Shown: positions 53,221 through 61,787 of the stretch, piece by piece
How positions within the stretch are numbered: the first letter of the stretch is position 1
Layout of the letters: the number at the start of each line of letters is the position of its first letter
Translations under genes and position numbers: made by a program
The notes under the pieces: generated by a model
Database searches by the model: none
What the model was told of the DNA's origin: nothing
What the model saw: the letters and a program-made list of their open reading frames with translations, nothing else
Assembly: GCF_017163935.1 (NCBI RefSeq)
Contig: NZ_JABVZR010000002.1
Location: 1,116,001-1,180,000 of the forward strand
Reading direction: 5' to 3'
DNA from: Novosphingobium terrae
GTDB lineage: Bacteria; Pseudomonadota; Alphaproteobacteria; Sphingomonadales; Sphingomonadaceae
Length of the DNA: 64,000 nucleotides

Positions 53221-54686
53221 GCGAAGGCGCTCCGCCGGTCTGGCTGACGGGCGCATCCGGGGAAGAGGTTCAGGACAGTGCAGAGACCACCGATCCGCGC
53301 AAAGTGGCGCTGATCGTGGCTTTTGTGATGTTCCTCTCGATCCTGGAGGCGACGGTGATCGCCACCGCCCTGCCCCCCATGGCGCATGATTTCGGCGTGC
53401 TGCCCAGCGCGCTGGGCACCGGCATCACCGTCTATCTGCTGGTCTCCACCACCTTTCTGCCCCTTAGCAGCTGGGCCGCCCAGCGGTTGGGTCCGCGAAG
53501 GGTGCTGGCCGGATCGCTGCTGGGCTTTGGACTGGCCTCGCTGCTGTGCTCCTTCAGCACCAGCCTTGGCATGTTCATCGCCACCAGAGCGCTGCAGGCC
53601 CTGTGCTCCAGCCTGATGACGCCGGTGGGCAATCTGGTGCTGCTGCGCGTCACGCCCCGCCACCGGCTGGTCGAGATGCTGGCGATCAGCACGACTCCGG
53701 CGCTGATCGCCCCGGTCATCGGGCCACCTCTGGGCGGTTTCCTGACTCAGGCCTTTGGCTGGCAATCGATCTTCTTCATCAACCTGCCGCTGGCCATTCT
53801 TGGTTCCGCGCTGGTGCTGCGCCTGATCCCGTCGATCCCGCCCCGACCGGCGCCGTTCGATCCCGCAGGCTTTGTGCTGATCGCCGCCGCCATCACCCTG
53901 CTGATCTATGGGCTGGACCGGCTCGGCGCGCATCCGCAGCAGGCCCTCACGCCCGGCGTGGCGATTGCTTGCGGCGCGGGTCTCAGCCTGTGGGCCTATC
54001 GCTATCTTGCGGCGCGGCCCGCCGGTTTTCTGCCGCTGGCCGCCTTGCGCCATCGCACCTTCCGCTCGATCGCCTTCGGGGCGGGCATGGCCATGCGCAT
54101 CCCCTTTATGGGGCAGGCGCTGGTCTTGCCGCTGTTCTTCCAGCTGGCCTTTGGCCTCTCGCCCGGCAGCACCGGACTGCTGCTGCTCGCCAACAATCTG
54201 GGCGATCTCGCGCTCAAGCCCTTTGTGGCCAGAGTGATCCGCGCAGCAGGCTTTCGCATGGCGCTGACGTTGGGCTCGGCCATGATGATGGGATCGCTGG
54301 CAGCGCTGGCCGGGCTGGGCACGAATCTGCCGTTCTGGGCCATGGCGCTGGCCATGATGCTGGTGGGCATGGCCCGCTCCGTGCCGTTCACCGGCATGGT
54401 CTCGCTGGCCTTTGCCGATGTGGCGCAGGACGAACTGCCCGGCGCCATCGTGCTCAACAGCATCGGCAATGCCCTGTCCTCGGCCATCGGCATCTCGCTG
54501 GGGGCGCTGTGCCTGAACCTGCCCTCCCTTGCCGGGCCCGCCGATGGCGCGGGGCCCTACCGCCTCGCGCTGCTGGTGCTGGCGATGATCGGCCTGTGCG
54601 CCGTGCCGCTGTTTGCGCGCCTGCCTGCCACGGCCGGCGCACGCATCACGGGGCTGCGGGTTCGAGGGGAGGCTGGCTCAGCCTGA
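53217..54686 (+). CDS. MFS transporter, DHA2 (EmrB/QacA) type
   Basis: A 489-residue transporter with ~14 helices. The first helix reads VALIVAFVMFLSILEATVIATALPPMAHDF; loop 2-3 shows LSSWAAQRLGPRRVLAG (G-x-R-R). The pattern D/E-x-T-V-x-x-x-A-L-P is typical of the DHA2 drug:H+ antiporters. It may export toxic phenolics or glutathione conjugates. It is the last gene of the GST - thioesterase - CmcJ-like operon. Its 3' end overlaps the XRE regulator gene on the opposite strand by 41 bp. Confidence 0.83.
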   Translation: MSEGAPPVWLTGASGEEVQDSAETTDPRKVALIVAFVMFLSILEATVIATALPPMAHDFGVLPSALGTGITVYLLVSTTFLPLSSWAAQRLGPRRVLAGSLLGFGLASLLCSFSTSLGMFIATRALQALCSSLMTPVGNLVLLRVTPRHRLVEMLAISTTPALIAPVIGPPLGGFLTQAFGWQSIFFINLPLAILGSALVLRLIPSIPPRPAPFDPAGFVLIAAAITLLIYGLDRLGAHPQQALTPGVAIACGAGLSLWAYRYLAARPAGFLPLAALRHRTFRSIAFGAGMAMRIPFMGQALVLPLFFQLAFGLSPGSTGLLLLANNLGDLALKPFVARVIRAAGFRMALTLGSAMMMGSLAALAGLGTNLPFWAMALAMMLVGMARSVPFTGMVSLAFADVAQDELPGAIVLNSIGNALSSAIGISLGALCLNLPSLAGPADGAGPYRLALLVLAMIGLCAVPLFARLPATAGARITGLRVRGEAGSA

Positions 54687-55500
54687 TCCGGCTGCGCAGG
54701 CGGTCCAGCAGCATGGCATCCCGCTCCTCATTGGGGGCGAAGATGATCAGCCGCTGGCTGGGCACCTCTTCCACCGCATAGGAGGTGTGGCGGAACCAGA
54801 TTTCGCCGATTTCCGGGAAGAAGCTGGAGTTGATCCCCTCGAAATGCGAGCGGATGTCGCTGCGCGCCCAGCTTTCGCGGAACAGGGCGCAGCGCTCGGT
54901 CAGCTCCTCGATGATGGCGTCGAAGATCTTGGGCTGGGCGGTCTGGCTGTAATCCCATTTGAAGCGCGCGGTCAGGCGCTGGCCCATCTCGCGGTAGAAT
55001 TCGGGATCGCTCTGATAGCGCTCGTTGAGCATCAGGATCTTGAAGAGATTGCGCTCGCTGCGCTCCATCTGGCCGTAATCGCGGAAGGCGGTGGAAACCA
55101 GGCTGTTCCAGCCCACCACCGTCCAGTCCTCCACGATCACCAGCGCGGGAACCGTCAGACTGTCCAGCAGATGCCGCGTGCCGGGGCGAATCTCCTCATC
55201 GGGGCGCGAGACCAGCGGCGGCGGGCGATGCTGGGCCAGAGCGAAAAGATACTCCCGCTCCGTGTCGGACAAGCGCAGGGTGCGCCCCAGCCGCTCGATC
55301 ATCGGCGCGGAGAGCTGGATTTCGCGCCCCTGCTCGAACCATGTGTACCAGGTGACGCTCATCCCGGCGAGCGCGGCCACCTCCTCGCGGCGCAAGCCCT
55401 TGGCGCGGCGGCGCTCGCCATTGGGCAGGCCCAGCGCCACGGGCGCCAGCCGTCCCCGGGCCGCTTTGAGAAAGCGCGAGAGTTCTTCGCGGTGTGACAT
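54646..55500 (-). CDS. XRE-type regulator with MmyB-like ligand-binding domain
   Basis: A 284-residue regulator. The N-terminal helix-turn-helix reads KGLRREEVAALAGMSVTWYT followed by WFEQGREIQLSAPMIERLGR, typical of XRE-type MmyB proteins (LRREEVAxLAGVSxxWYxxLEQGR). The rest (WTVVGWNSLVSTAFRDYGQM, NLFKILMLNERYQ, FPEIGEIWFRHTSYAVEEV) is the MmyB-like ligand-binding domain. Start ATG 55500 follows a purine-rich stretch; the frame opens to 55617. Divergent from the beta-keto acid cleavage enzyme gene, which it probably controls. Confidence 0.87.
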   Translation of the reverse strand: MSHREELSRFLKAARGRLAPVALGLPNGERRRAKGLRREEVAALAGMSVTWYTWFEQGREIQLSAPMIERLGRTLRLSDTEREYLFALAQHRPPPLVSRPDEEIRPGTRHLLDSLTVPALVIVEDWTVVGWNSLVSTAFRDYGQMERSERNLFKILMLNERYQSDPEFYREMGQRLTARFKWDYSQTAQPKIFDAIIEELTERCALFRESWARSDIRSHFEGINSSFFPEIGEIWFRHTSYAVEEVPSQRLIIFAPNEERDAMLLDRLRSRIRLSQPPLEPAAP

Positions 55501-55633
55501 CGTTTCTCCACTCCCCCTCTCACGCCCTGAACCAGTTACCTGACGTGATAGGATAGACGCTGGCCTGTTCCGACCTTCGCGAATTTGCAAGTTTGCCCAA
55601 ATTGCCAAAACGAGCAAGGCGAGGAGAGTGAAA
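55501..55633. promoter_or_regulatory. Divergent promoter region of XRE regulator and BKACE operon
   Basis: AATTTG (55582-55587), ten bases, CAAATT (55598-55603) is a perfect inverted repeat, within a run where TTTGC recurs. It is a candidate operator for the XRE-type regulator. Confidence 0.45.
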
Positions 55634-56521
55634 TTGGCGCAGAAAGTTTACATCACTTGCGCGGTGACGGGCAGTTCACCCATGCCCAACCATCCCAACT
55701 TCCCGTTCCGCCCCGATCACGTCGCGCAGGAAGCGCTGGCGGCCGCTCAGGCCGGGGCCTCGATCATCCACCTCCATGTGCGTGACCGTGAAACCGGCAA
55801 GCCCTCGCAGGCGCTGGCGGATTATCAGGAGGTCGTCGGGCTGATTCGCGAAAAGAACCGCGATGTCATCCTCAACGTCACCACCGGCCCCGGCTGCACC
55901 TGGATGCAGAGCGATGAAGATCCCGCCGTCTGCGCCGAAGGCACGCTGATGTTCACCGCCGAGCGGCGCCTTGAACATATCCTCGATCTCAAGCCCGACA
56001 TGTGCACGCTCGACATCTGCACCATGCAGCTGTGGGGCGGCGTGGCGATCAACCTCGATCCGATGATCACCCGCATGGGCCACATGATCCAGGAGGCGGG
56101 CGTGCTGCCCGAAATCGAGTGCTTCGAGGCGGGCGATTTCGTCTTTGCCGATGATCTGATGGCCAAGGGCGCCATTCCCGGGAACGCGCCCTTTTCCTTC
56201 GTGCTGGGCACCAAATACGGCCTGCCCGCCACACCCGAGGCGATGATCTATTCGGCCAATCAGATCCCGCGCGGCGCGGCCTTCACCGGCTTTGGCGTCA
56301 GCCGCCATTCCTATCCCATGGCGGCGCAATCGGTGCTGCTGGGCGGGCATGTGCGCGTCGGCTTCGAGGACACGATCTTCCTGCGCAAGGGCCGCATGGC
56401 GCCCGACAATGCCGCCCATGTCAACTGGGCCGTGGAGCTGATCGAACGCATGGGCGCCGAAGTCTCCAGCGCGGGGGAAACGCGCGACCTGCTGGGGCTG
56501 GAGAACCACGCCTACGCATAA
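55628..56521 (+). CDS. Beta-keto acid cleavage enzyme (BKACE, DUF849)
   Basis: A 297-residue TIM-barrel protein of the BKACE family. Seen: YITCAVTGSSPMPNHPNFPF, ASIIHLHVRDRETGKPSQAL (HxH zinc ligands), VILNVTTGPGC, ECFEAGDFVFADDLMAKG and NAAHVNWAVELIERMG. The family cleaves a beta-keto acid with acetyl-CoA into an acyl-CoA and acetoacetate. If the cluster degrades beta-aryl ethers, the natural beta-keto acid would be vanilloylacetic acid or its analogue, giving vanilloyl-CoA. A TTG at 55634 has better spacing to GAGGAG than the GTG at 55628. First in the operon BKACE - SDR - VOC. Confidence 0.88.
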   Translation: MKLAQKVYITCAVTGSSPMPNHPNFPFRPDHVAQEALAAAQAGASIIHLHVRDRETGKPSQALADYQEVVGLIREKNRDVILNVTTGPGCTWMQSDEDPAVCAEGTLMFTAERRLEHILDLKPDMCTLDICTMQLWGGVAINLDPMITRMGHMIQEAGVLPEIECFEAGDFVFADDLMAKGAIPGNAPFSFVLGTKYGLPATPEAMIYSANQIPRGAAFTGFGVSRHSYPMAAQSVLLGGHVRVGFEDTIFLRKGRMAPDNAAHVNWAVELIERMGAEVSSAGETRDLLGLENHAYA

Positions 56522-56578
56522 AAATCTGCGCATGACCTACGGATACACGTGAAAACACGCGATCGAGGGAGAGAGACA

Positions 56579-57472
56579 ATGACAGAGGTAGCAGGACGCA
56601 CCGCCTTTATCACCGGTGGCGGATCAGGCGTGGCGCTGGGGCAGGCGAAGGTCTTTGCCCGCGCCGGCTGCAAGGTGGCCATCGCCGACATCAGGCAGGA
56701 CCATCTCGACGAGGCCATGGCCCATTTCGCGGGCACGGGCGCGCAGGTGATGCCCATCCACCTCGACATCACCGACCGCGATGCTTACGCCCGCGCCGCC
56801 GATGCGGTGGAAGCGCAGCTGGGCCCGGTCGATCTGCTGTTCAACACGGCGGGCGTCTCGCATTTCGGCGCCATTCAGGACGCCACCTTTGATGATTGGG
56901 ACTGGCAGATCGATGTCAATCTGCGCGGTGTCATCAACGGCATCCGCACCTTCCTGCCGCGCATGATCCAGCGCGGCAAGGGCGGCCATATCATCAACAC
57001 CGCCTCCATGTCGGCCTTTGTCGCGCTGAAAGGCACGGGCATCTATTGCACCACCAAGATGGCCGTGCGCGGCCTGACCGAAACGCTGGCGCAGGATCTG
57101 CAGGGCACCGGCATCGGCGTGTCCCTGCTCTGCCCCGGCGCGGTCAACACCAACATCCATGAGGCGCTGCTGACCCGCCCCGCCCATCTGGCAGACACCG
57201 GCTATTATCAGGCCGGGCCAGAGATGTTCGGCCATCTCAAAAAGGTGATCGAGGTGGGCATGGAGCCCGAAACGTTGGCCGAACATGTGCTGAAAGGCGT
57301 GCGCGACAACCAGCTCTACATCCTGCCCTATGCCGAATTCCGGGGCACGCTGGAGGAGATCCACGCCCGCGTCATGGCCTCTGTGGCCCATCCGCAGGAC
57401 GATCCCGACTATGACCGCCGCGTCGCCCATGGCGTGCCGGGCGGCGAAACCCGCAAGGAGGCCGTGGCATGA
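56579..57472 (+). CDS. SDR oxidoreductase, LigD-like C-alpha dehydrogenase
   Basis: A 297-residue short-chain dehydrogenase. It opens TEVAGRTAFITGGGSGVALG then QAKVFARAGCKVAIADIRQD; DRDAYARAADAVEAQLG, LLFNTAGVSHFGAI, NTASMSAFVALKGTGIYCTTKMAV and DNQLYILPYAEFRGTLEEI. These stretches match the recalled LigD of Sphingobium SYK-6 well (FITGGASGAGFGQAKVFGQ, DREAYARAADEVEAVFG, SNTAGVNSFG). LigD oxidises the C-alpha hydroxyl of guaiacylglycerol-beta-guaiacyl ether with NAD. It follows BKACE by 57 bp, with GGGAGAGAG before the ATG at 56579, and overlaps the VOC gene by ATGA. Confidence 0.8.
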   Translation: MTEVAGRTAFITGGGSGVALGQAKVFARAGCKVAIADIRQDHLDEAMAHFAGTGAQVMPIHLDITDRDAYARAADAVEAQLGPVDLLFNTAGVSHFGAIQDATFDDWDWQIDVNLRGVINGIRTFLPRMIQRGKGGHIINTASMSAFVALKGTGIYCTTKMAVRGLTETLAQDLQGTGIGVSLLCPGAVNTNIHEALLTRPAHLADTGYYQAGPEMFGHLKKVIEVGMEPETLAEHVLKGVRDNQLYILPYAEFRGTLEEIHARVMASVAHPQDDPDYDRRVAHGVPGGETRKEAVA

Positions 57473-57906
57473 ACAGCATCTGCATGGATTACGACACGCG
57501 GGTTCGCGCCCGCGTCGTCGCCCTCGACCATTATGATGTGGTGGTGGCCGATCTGGACCGCAGCGAGGCTTTCTACCGCGATGTGCTGTCGCTTGAGAGC
57601 TATGCGCCGCCGCCGCCCCTCTGCCGGGACACCACGCGCTGGGTCTATGACGATGCCGAGCGGCCCATCCTCCACCTCAACACAAGCGATACGCCGCATG
57701 TGGTCACCCGCCGCCTGCGCCCGGGGCCGACCGGGGCGCTGCATCACATCGCCCTGCGCTGCGAGGGCTTCGACGACATCCGCGAAAGGATCGAGAAACG
57801 CGGCTTGCCCTATGAAACCACGCTGATCCACTCGATCGGCCTGAGGCAGATCTTCGTGCATGATCCGGATGGCGTGCTGCTGGAGCTGAACTTCTTCGAC
57901 GATTGA
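57469..57906 (+). CDS. VOC-superfamily (glyoxalase/bleomycin resistance) protein
   Basis: A 145-residue protein. Possible metal ligands: His in VVALDHYDVVVADLDRSEAF, His in GALHHIALRCEGFDD and Glu in VLLELNFFDD. The fold is that of glyoxalases, ring-cleaving dioxygenases and FosA-type thiol transferases; length fits a single VOC module pair. With so many glutathione enzymes here, a glutathione-dependent role is possible, but there is no proof. Translationally coupled to the LigD-like SDR (ATGA overlap). Last gene of the operon. Confidence 0.78.
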   Translation: MNSICMDYDTRVRARVVALDHYDVVVADLDRSEAFYRDVLSLESYAPPPPLCRDTTRWVYDDAERPILHLNTSDTPHVVTRRLRPGPTGALHHIALRCEGFDDIRERIEKRGLPYETTLIHSIGLRQIFVHDPDGVLLELNFFDD

Positions 57907-57936
57907 ACGGGCGGCACGGCACCCGCCGAACCGCGC

Positions 57937-58686
57937 CTAAACCGTCAGCGTGCCCAGCAGGCCGCCATCCACCGCGATGCTCTGTCCGGTGACATGCGAG
58001 GCCGCGTCCGACAGCAGAAAGGCGGCCACGGCAGCCAGCTCCTGCGCGCTGCCGGTGCGGCCTTGCGGCACCTTGGCGGCCAGCTGCTGCAAGGCGTCGT
58101 GGGGCAGGCCCGACAGCATCTCGGTCTCGATAAAGCCGGGCACCACGCAGTTGCAGCGCACGCCAAAGGGCGCCGCTTCCAGCGCGATGGCGCGCGCCAG
58201 CCCCAGCACGGCATGTTTGGAGGCCACATAGGCGACATTGTTGGCCATGCCCCGCTCGCTGGCGAGGCTGCCGGTCACCAGGATCGCCCCGCGCCGCCGC
58301 GCCTTCATCACGGGCAGCACCCGCGCCACGGCATGGAAAGGCGCGAGCAGATTCACCGCCAGCACCCGTGCGAAAGCATCGGGCGGATAGGCCTCGGCAG
58401 GGGCGAAGGTGCCCCCGGTCCCGGCGTTGAGGAACAGGCCGTCGATGGGACCGGCCTGCGCGACAGCAGCGTCAAGCGCCGCGCCAAGCGCATCCTCATC
58501 GGCCACATCCACCGCCTGCCACTGCGCAGGCGCGCCCAGCCGCGCGGCCAGAGCCTCCAGCCGGTCCGCGCGGCGCGCCAGCAGCGTGACCCTCGCGCCC
58601 AAGGCGGCGACATGTTCGGCGGTGGCCTCGCCAATGCCGCTCGATGCGCCGGTGATCACGATATGATGGCCGGTGAACTCCATCAT
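57937..58686 (-). CDS. Classical SDR oxidoreductase
   Basis: A 249-residue short-chain dehydrogenase: ITGASSGIGEATAEHVAALGA, LNAGTGG, VTGSLASERGMANNVAYVAS KHAV (Ser, Tyr-x3-Lys) and CVVPGFIETEMLSGLP. It lacks the LigD-type C-terminal tail and is shorter, so it belongs to the general 3-ketoacyl-reductase-like group. It overlaps the amidohydrolase stop (ATGA) and is the last gene of the minus-strand operon TonB receptor - GST - GST - PQQ dehydrogenase - amidohydrolase - SDR. The substrate is unknown. Confidence 0.85.
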   Translation of the reverse strand: MMEFTGHHIVITGASSGIGEATAEHVAALGARVTLLARRADRLEALAARLGAPAQWQAVDVADEDALGAALDAAVAQAGPIDGLFLNAGTGGTFAPAEAYPPDAFARVLAVNLLAPFHAVARVLPVMKARRRGAILVTGSLASERGMANNVAYVASKHAVLGLARAIALEAAPFGVRCNCVVPGFIETEMLSGLPHDALQQLAAKVPQGRTGSAQELAAVAAFLLSDAASHVTGQSIAVDGGLLGTLTV

Positions 58687-59558
58687 GACGCCAGCCCCAG
58701 CACGCGCGCGGCATTGTCCTTCATGATGCGGGGCAGCACGGTTTCCTTGAAGCCGATGGTGCGGGCCGCCTCGATCCAGGCATCGGGGCGGATCAGGGGG
58801 AAATCGGAGCCGAACATCATCTTGTGCGCCAGCTGGCCATTGGCATAGCGCACGATCTGCGGCGGGAAATAGCGCGGGCTCCAGCCCGAGAGGTCGATGA
58901 AGACATTCTCCTTGTGGAGCGCCATCGACAGGCTTTCATCCACCCATGGCCAGCCGGGATGGGCAAGGATGACCTTCATCTCGGGAAAATCCACCGCCAC
59001 ATCGTCGATCAGCATCGGCTGCCCATATTTGAGCCGCATGCCCCCGCCCCCGCGCATCCCCGTGCCCATCCCCGAATGGCCGGTGTGAAAGATCGCGGGC
59101 AGGCCATGCTCGGCAATGACCTCATAGATGGGATAGCCCACACGGTCGGCGGGGTGGCAGTCCTGCGCGATATGGTGGAATTTGAAGCCGCGCACCCCGT
59201 GGTTTTCCACCAGATCGCGGGCCTCACGCGCACCCAGCCGGCCCTTGCGCGGATCGATCGAGGCGAAGGGCAGGCAGATGTCGGCATGGGCGGCGGCGAA
59301 ATCGGCCACCTCGTAATTGGAGATGCGCCGGGCGCCCATCCCGCTCTCGGCATCGACGGTGAAGAGGCAGAAGGCGATGTTCTGCGCGCGGTAGATCTCC
59401 GCGATCTCCGGCATTTTGGGCCGGGCGCGCGGCGCCTTGAAATAGGCCGAGGCAGCATCGAAAAACTGGCCCATCACCGGGTCCTCCGGATCATGGCACG
59501 ACACTTCGGCATGCACATGCATGTCGATGGCCGTCAGGGCGGCAAGATCGATCGTCAC
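58683..59558 (-). CDS. Amidohydrolase-2 family protein
   Basis: A 291-residue TIM-barrel metalloenzyme. Metal ligands: HxH in TAIDMHVHAEVSCHD, His in PAIFHTGHSGMG, His in VILAHPGWPWVDESL and Asp in MMFGSDFPLIRP. This is the ordinary amidohydrolase-2 (ACMSD-like) arrangement, with HxH in place of the Glu seen in the protein at 40634. The start is a GTG at 59558 overlapping the stop of the PQQ dehydrogenase (GTGA). It could be a decarboxylase or lactonase for an aromatic intermediate; nothing in the sequence decides. Confidence 0.8.
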   Translation of the reverse strand: MTIDLAALTAIDMHVHAEVSCHDPEDPVMGQFFDAASAYFKAPRARPKMPEIAEIYRAQNIAFCLFTVDAESGMGARRISNYEVADFAAAHADICLPFASIDPRKGRLGAREARDLVENHGVRGFKFHHIAQDCHPADRVGYPIYEVIAEHGLPAIFHTGHSGMGTGMRGGGGMRLKYGQPMLIDDVAVDFPEMKVILAHPGWPWVDESLSMALHKENVFIDLSGWSPRYFPPQIVRYANGQLAHKMMFGSDFPLIRPDAWIEAARTIGFKETVLPRIMKDNAARVLGLAS

Positions 59559-61720
59559 CTGCCGCCCGCCTTGTCCGATGTCTTCTCCGGCGCCTTCTCC
59601 AGAGCCTTGTCCTCATTGGCGCGATGGATGATGTATTGGCGCACCGCCTCGATCTCCTGCGCCGACATCACGTCAGCCCAGCCGACCATGCCATTGCTTT
59701 TCAGAGCACCGTCATGGACCACCGTCTGGAAGGCGGCCTTGTCCCCGATCAGGGCCGAGCGGCGCAGATCGGGCAGCAACCCGCCGCCCACCGCCGCATC
59801 GCCATGGCAGGTGCCGCAATAGCGCCCATAGCGATAGGCCCCCGCGCTCAGCTGCTGCGGCGTGCCGGTGAAGGCGGGCGGATCGAGCGGCAGCTGCGCC
59901 AGCTGCGGCGCGGGCGGCAGTTTGGCGGTGCCGCCCAGCTTGAAGACCAGCAGGCGGCTGATGTTGCGCACCGGCCCGCCCGATTGCGAGATCACGCCGC
60001 CGGGCGCCAGCGCCCAGATACCGCCCCAGCCCGCCACCACGGCGAGATATTGCGTGCCGCCCACCTTATAGGTGATCGGCGGGGCGACGACACCGGTCTG
60101 CACCGGATAGGACCAGAGTTTCTGGCCCGTATCCGTGGCATAGGCCGCCATCTCGCTGCGCATGTTGCCCTGAAACACCAGCCCGCCATCGGAGGCCAGC
60201 AAACCGCCATTGTTGGCGCTGGGGAAGGTGACCCGCCAGCGCTCTTTCTGCGCAACGGGGTCCCAGGCGATCAGCGCGCCCTTGGTGGCCTGCGCCGCCG
60301 CCGCGCGCACCTTGGCATCGGCGGGCATGGAGCCTGCCGACATGTCGACACCGGTGTTGAAGCCCTTGGCCTCATGCTTCCAGTTCTTGTCCGGGAAATA
60401 GGGGAAAGCGGCGAGCTGGGCCGGGATGAAGACCAGCTTCTCCTTGGGGTCCCACGCCATCGGGTGCCATGAATGCGCGCCCCCCGCGCCGGGCGACCCG
60501 ATGAAGGGCTTGCCGGTCTTGTAATAGCGGGCTTCCGGGTTTTCGTTCGGGCGGCCGGTCTTCGGGTCCAGCCCGGTGGCCCAATTGGCGGGCACGAAAT
60601 TCTTGCCCGAAATGAACTCGCCGGTCTTGCGGTCGATCACGTAGAAAAAGCCATTCTTGGGCGCCTGCATCAACACCTTGCGCACCTTGCCGTTGATGGT
60701 CAGGTCGGCCAGAATGATGTGCTGGGTGGCGGTGAAATCCCAGGTTTCGCCCGGCGTCGTCTGGAAATGCCAGACATATTCGCCGGTCCTGGGCCGGATC
60801 GCCACGATCGAGGACAGATACAGATTGTCACCCTTGCCTTCCGAGCGGATGCCCTGATTCCACGGGCTGCCATTGCCGACGCCGATGTAGAGCAGGTCCA
60901 GCTCCGGATCATAGGCCATGGAATCCCAGACGGTGCCGCCCCCGCCCTGCTTCCACCATTGCCCGGCCCAGGTCTTTTCCGCATCCTTCAGGTATTTGGC
61001 CGAATTGTTGCCCGGCTGATCGGGCACGGTGTAAAAGCGCCAGTCCTGCTTGCCGGTCTGCGCATCATAGGCGGTGATATAGCCGCGCACGCCCATCTCC
61101 GCGCCGCCATTGCCGATGATCACCTTGCCATCGATCACGCGCGGCGCGCCGGTGATGGTATAGGGTTTGGACTGGTCGACCGTCACCACGCTCCACGCCA
61201 CCTTGCCGGTCTTGCGGTCAAGCGCAATCAGCCGACCATCGAAAGTGCCGAGGAACACCTTGTCCCCCCAGGCACCCAGCCCGCGGTTGACCACATCGCA
61301 GCAGCCCTTCACCCCGCTGTCACCGGGAACATGCGGGTCAAAACTCCACTGCTCCTTGCCCGTCACGGCATCATAGGCGCGCACCTTGGACCAGGCGGTG
61401 GTGATGTAGATCGTGCTGTCGATCACCAGCGGCGTGGATTCCTGACCTCTGGCCGTGTCGAGGTCGGAATACCACGCCAGCCCCAGATCCTTGACGTTCT
61501 GGCGGTTGATGTCGGTCAGCGGGGAATGGCGCTGTTCGTCATAGGTGCGGCCGTTCGACAGCCAGTCGCTGTCCGTGCCCTGAGCAATCAGCTGGCCGGT
61601 CACACCCTGCGCCGCCCCGGCCCCGGGCTTCTCCGCAGATCCGCCACCGCACCCTGCCAGCATCAGGCAGCCGCCCGCCATCAACGCCAGCCAGACATTC
61701 GAACGCCTCGCGATCATCAT
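59555..61720 (-). CDS. PQQ-dependent quinohemoprotein alcohol dehydrogenase (lipoprotein)
   Basis: A 721-residue periplasmic enzyme. Lipoprotein signal with lipobox LAGC (ALMAGGCLMLAGCGGG). The eight-blade PQQ propeller covers ~40-600: YDEQRHSPLTDINRQNVKDL, adjacent Cys pair KGCCDVV (binds PQQ), NGGAEMGVRGY (Glu metal ligand), PGETWDFTATQHIILADL (catalytic Asp). The residue two after that Asp is Thr, not the Asp that marks lanthanide-type enzymes, so calcium is expected. A C-terminal cytochrome c domain has CGTCH (~640). Such enzymes oxidise primary alcohols in the periplasm. Here it could oxidise the gamma-hydroxyl of a lignin-derived side chain. ATG 61720 follows GGGAAGAG; the frame opens to 61882. 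Confidence 0.87.
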   Translation of the reverse strand: MMIARRSNVWLALMAGGCLMLAGCGGGSAEKPGAGAAQGVTGQLIAQGTDSDWLSNGRTYDEQRHSPLTDINRQNVKDLGLAWYSDLDTARGQESTPLVIDSTIYITTAWSKVRAYDAVTGKEQWSFDPHVPGDSGVKGCCDVVNRGLGAWGDKVFLGTFDGRLIALDRKTGKVAWSVVTVDQSKPYTITGAPRVIDGKVIIGNGGAEMGVRGYITAYDAQTGKQDWRFYTVPDQPGNNSAKYLKDAEKTWAGQWWKQGGGGTVWDSMAYDPELDLLYIGVGNGSPWNQGIRSEGKGDNLYLSSIVAIRPRTGEYVWHFQTTPGETWDFTATQHIILADLTINGKVRKVLMQAPKNGFFYVIDRKTGEFISGKNFVPANWATGLDPKTGRPNENPEARYYKTGKPFIGSPGAGGAHSWHPMAWDPKEKLVFIPAQLAAFPYFPDKNWKHEAKGFNTGVDMSAGSMPADAKVRAAAAQATKGALIAWDPVAQKERWRVTFPSANNGGLLASDGGLVFQGNMRSEMAAYATDTGQKLWSYPVQTGVVAPPITYKVGGTQYLAVVAGWGGIWALAPGGVISQSGGPVRNISRLLVFKLGGTAKLPPAPQLAQLPLDPPAFTGTPQQLSAGAYRYGRYCGTCHGDAAVGGGLLPDLRRSALIGDKAAFQTVVHDGALKSNGMVGWADVMSAQEIEAVRQYIIHRANEDKALEKAPEKTSDKAGGR

Positions 61721-61787
61721 TCTCTTCCCGAACATCGGCCTCGCAGCGGGCCGGTTGCTGTCTGGTGTAGGGCCTAAAAAAGCCGTG

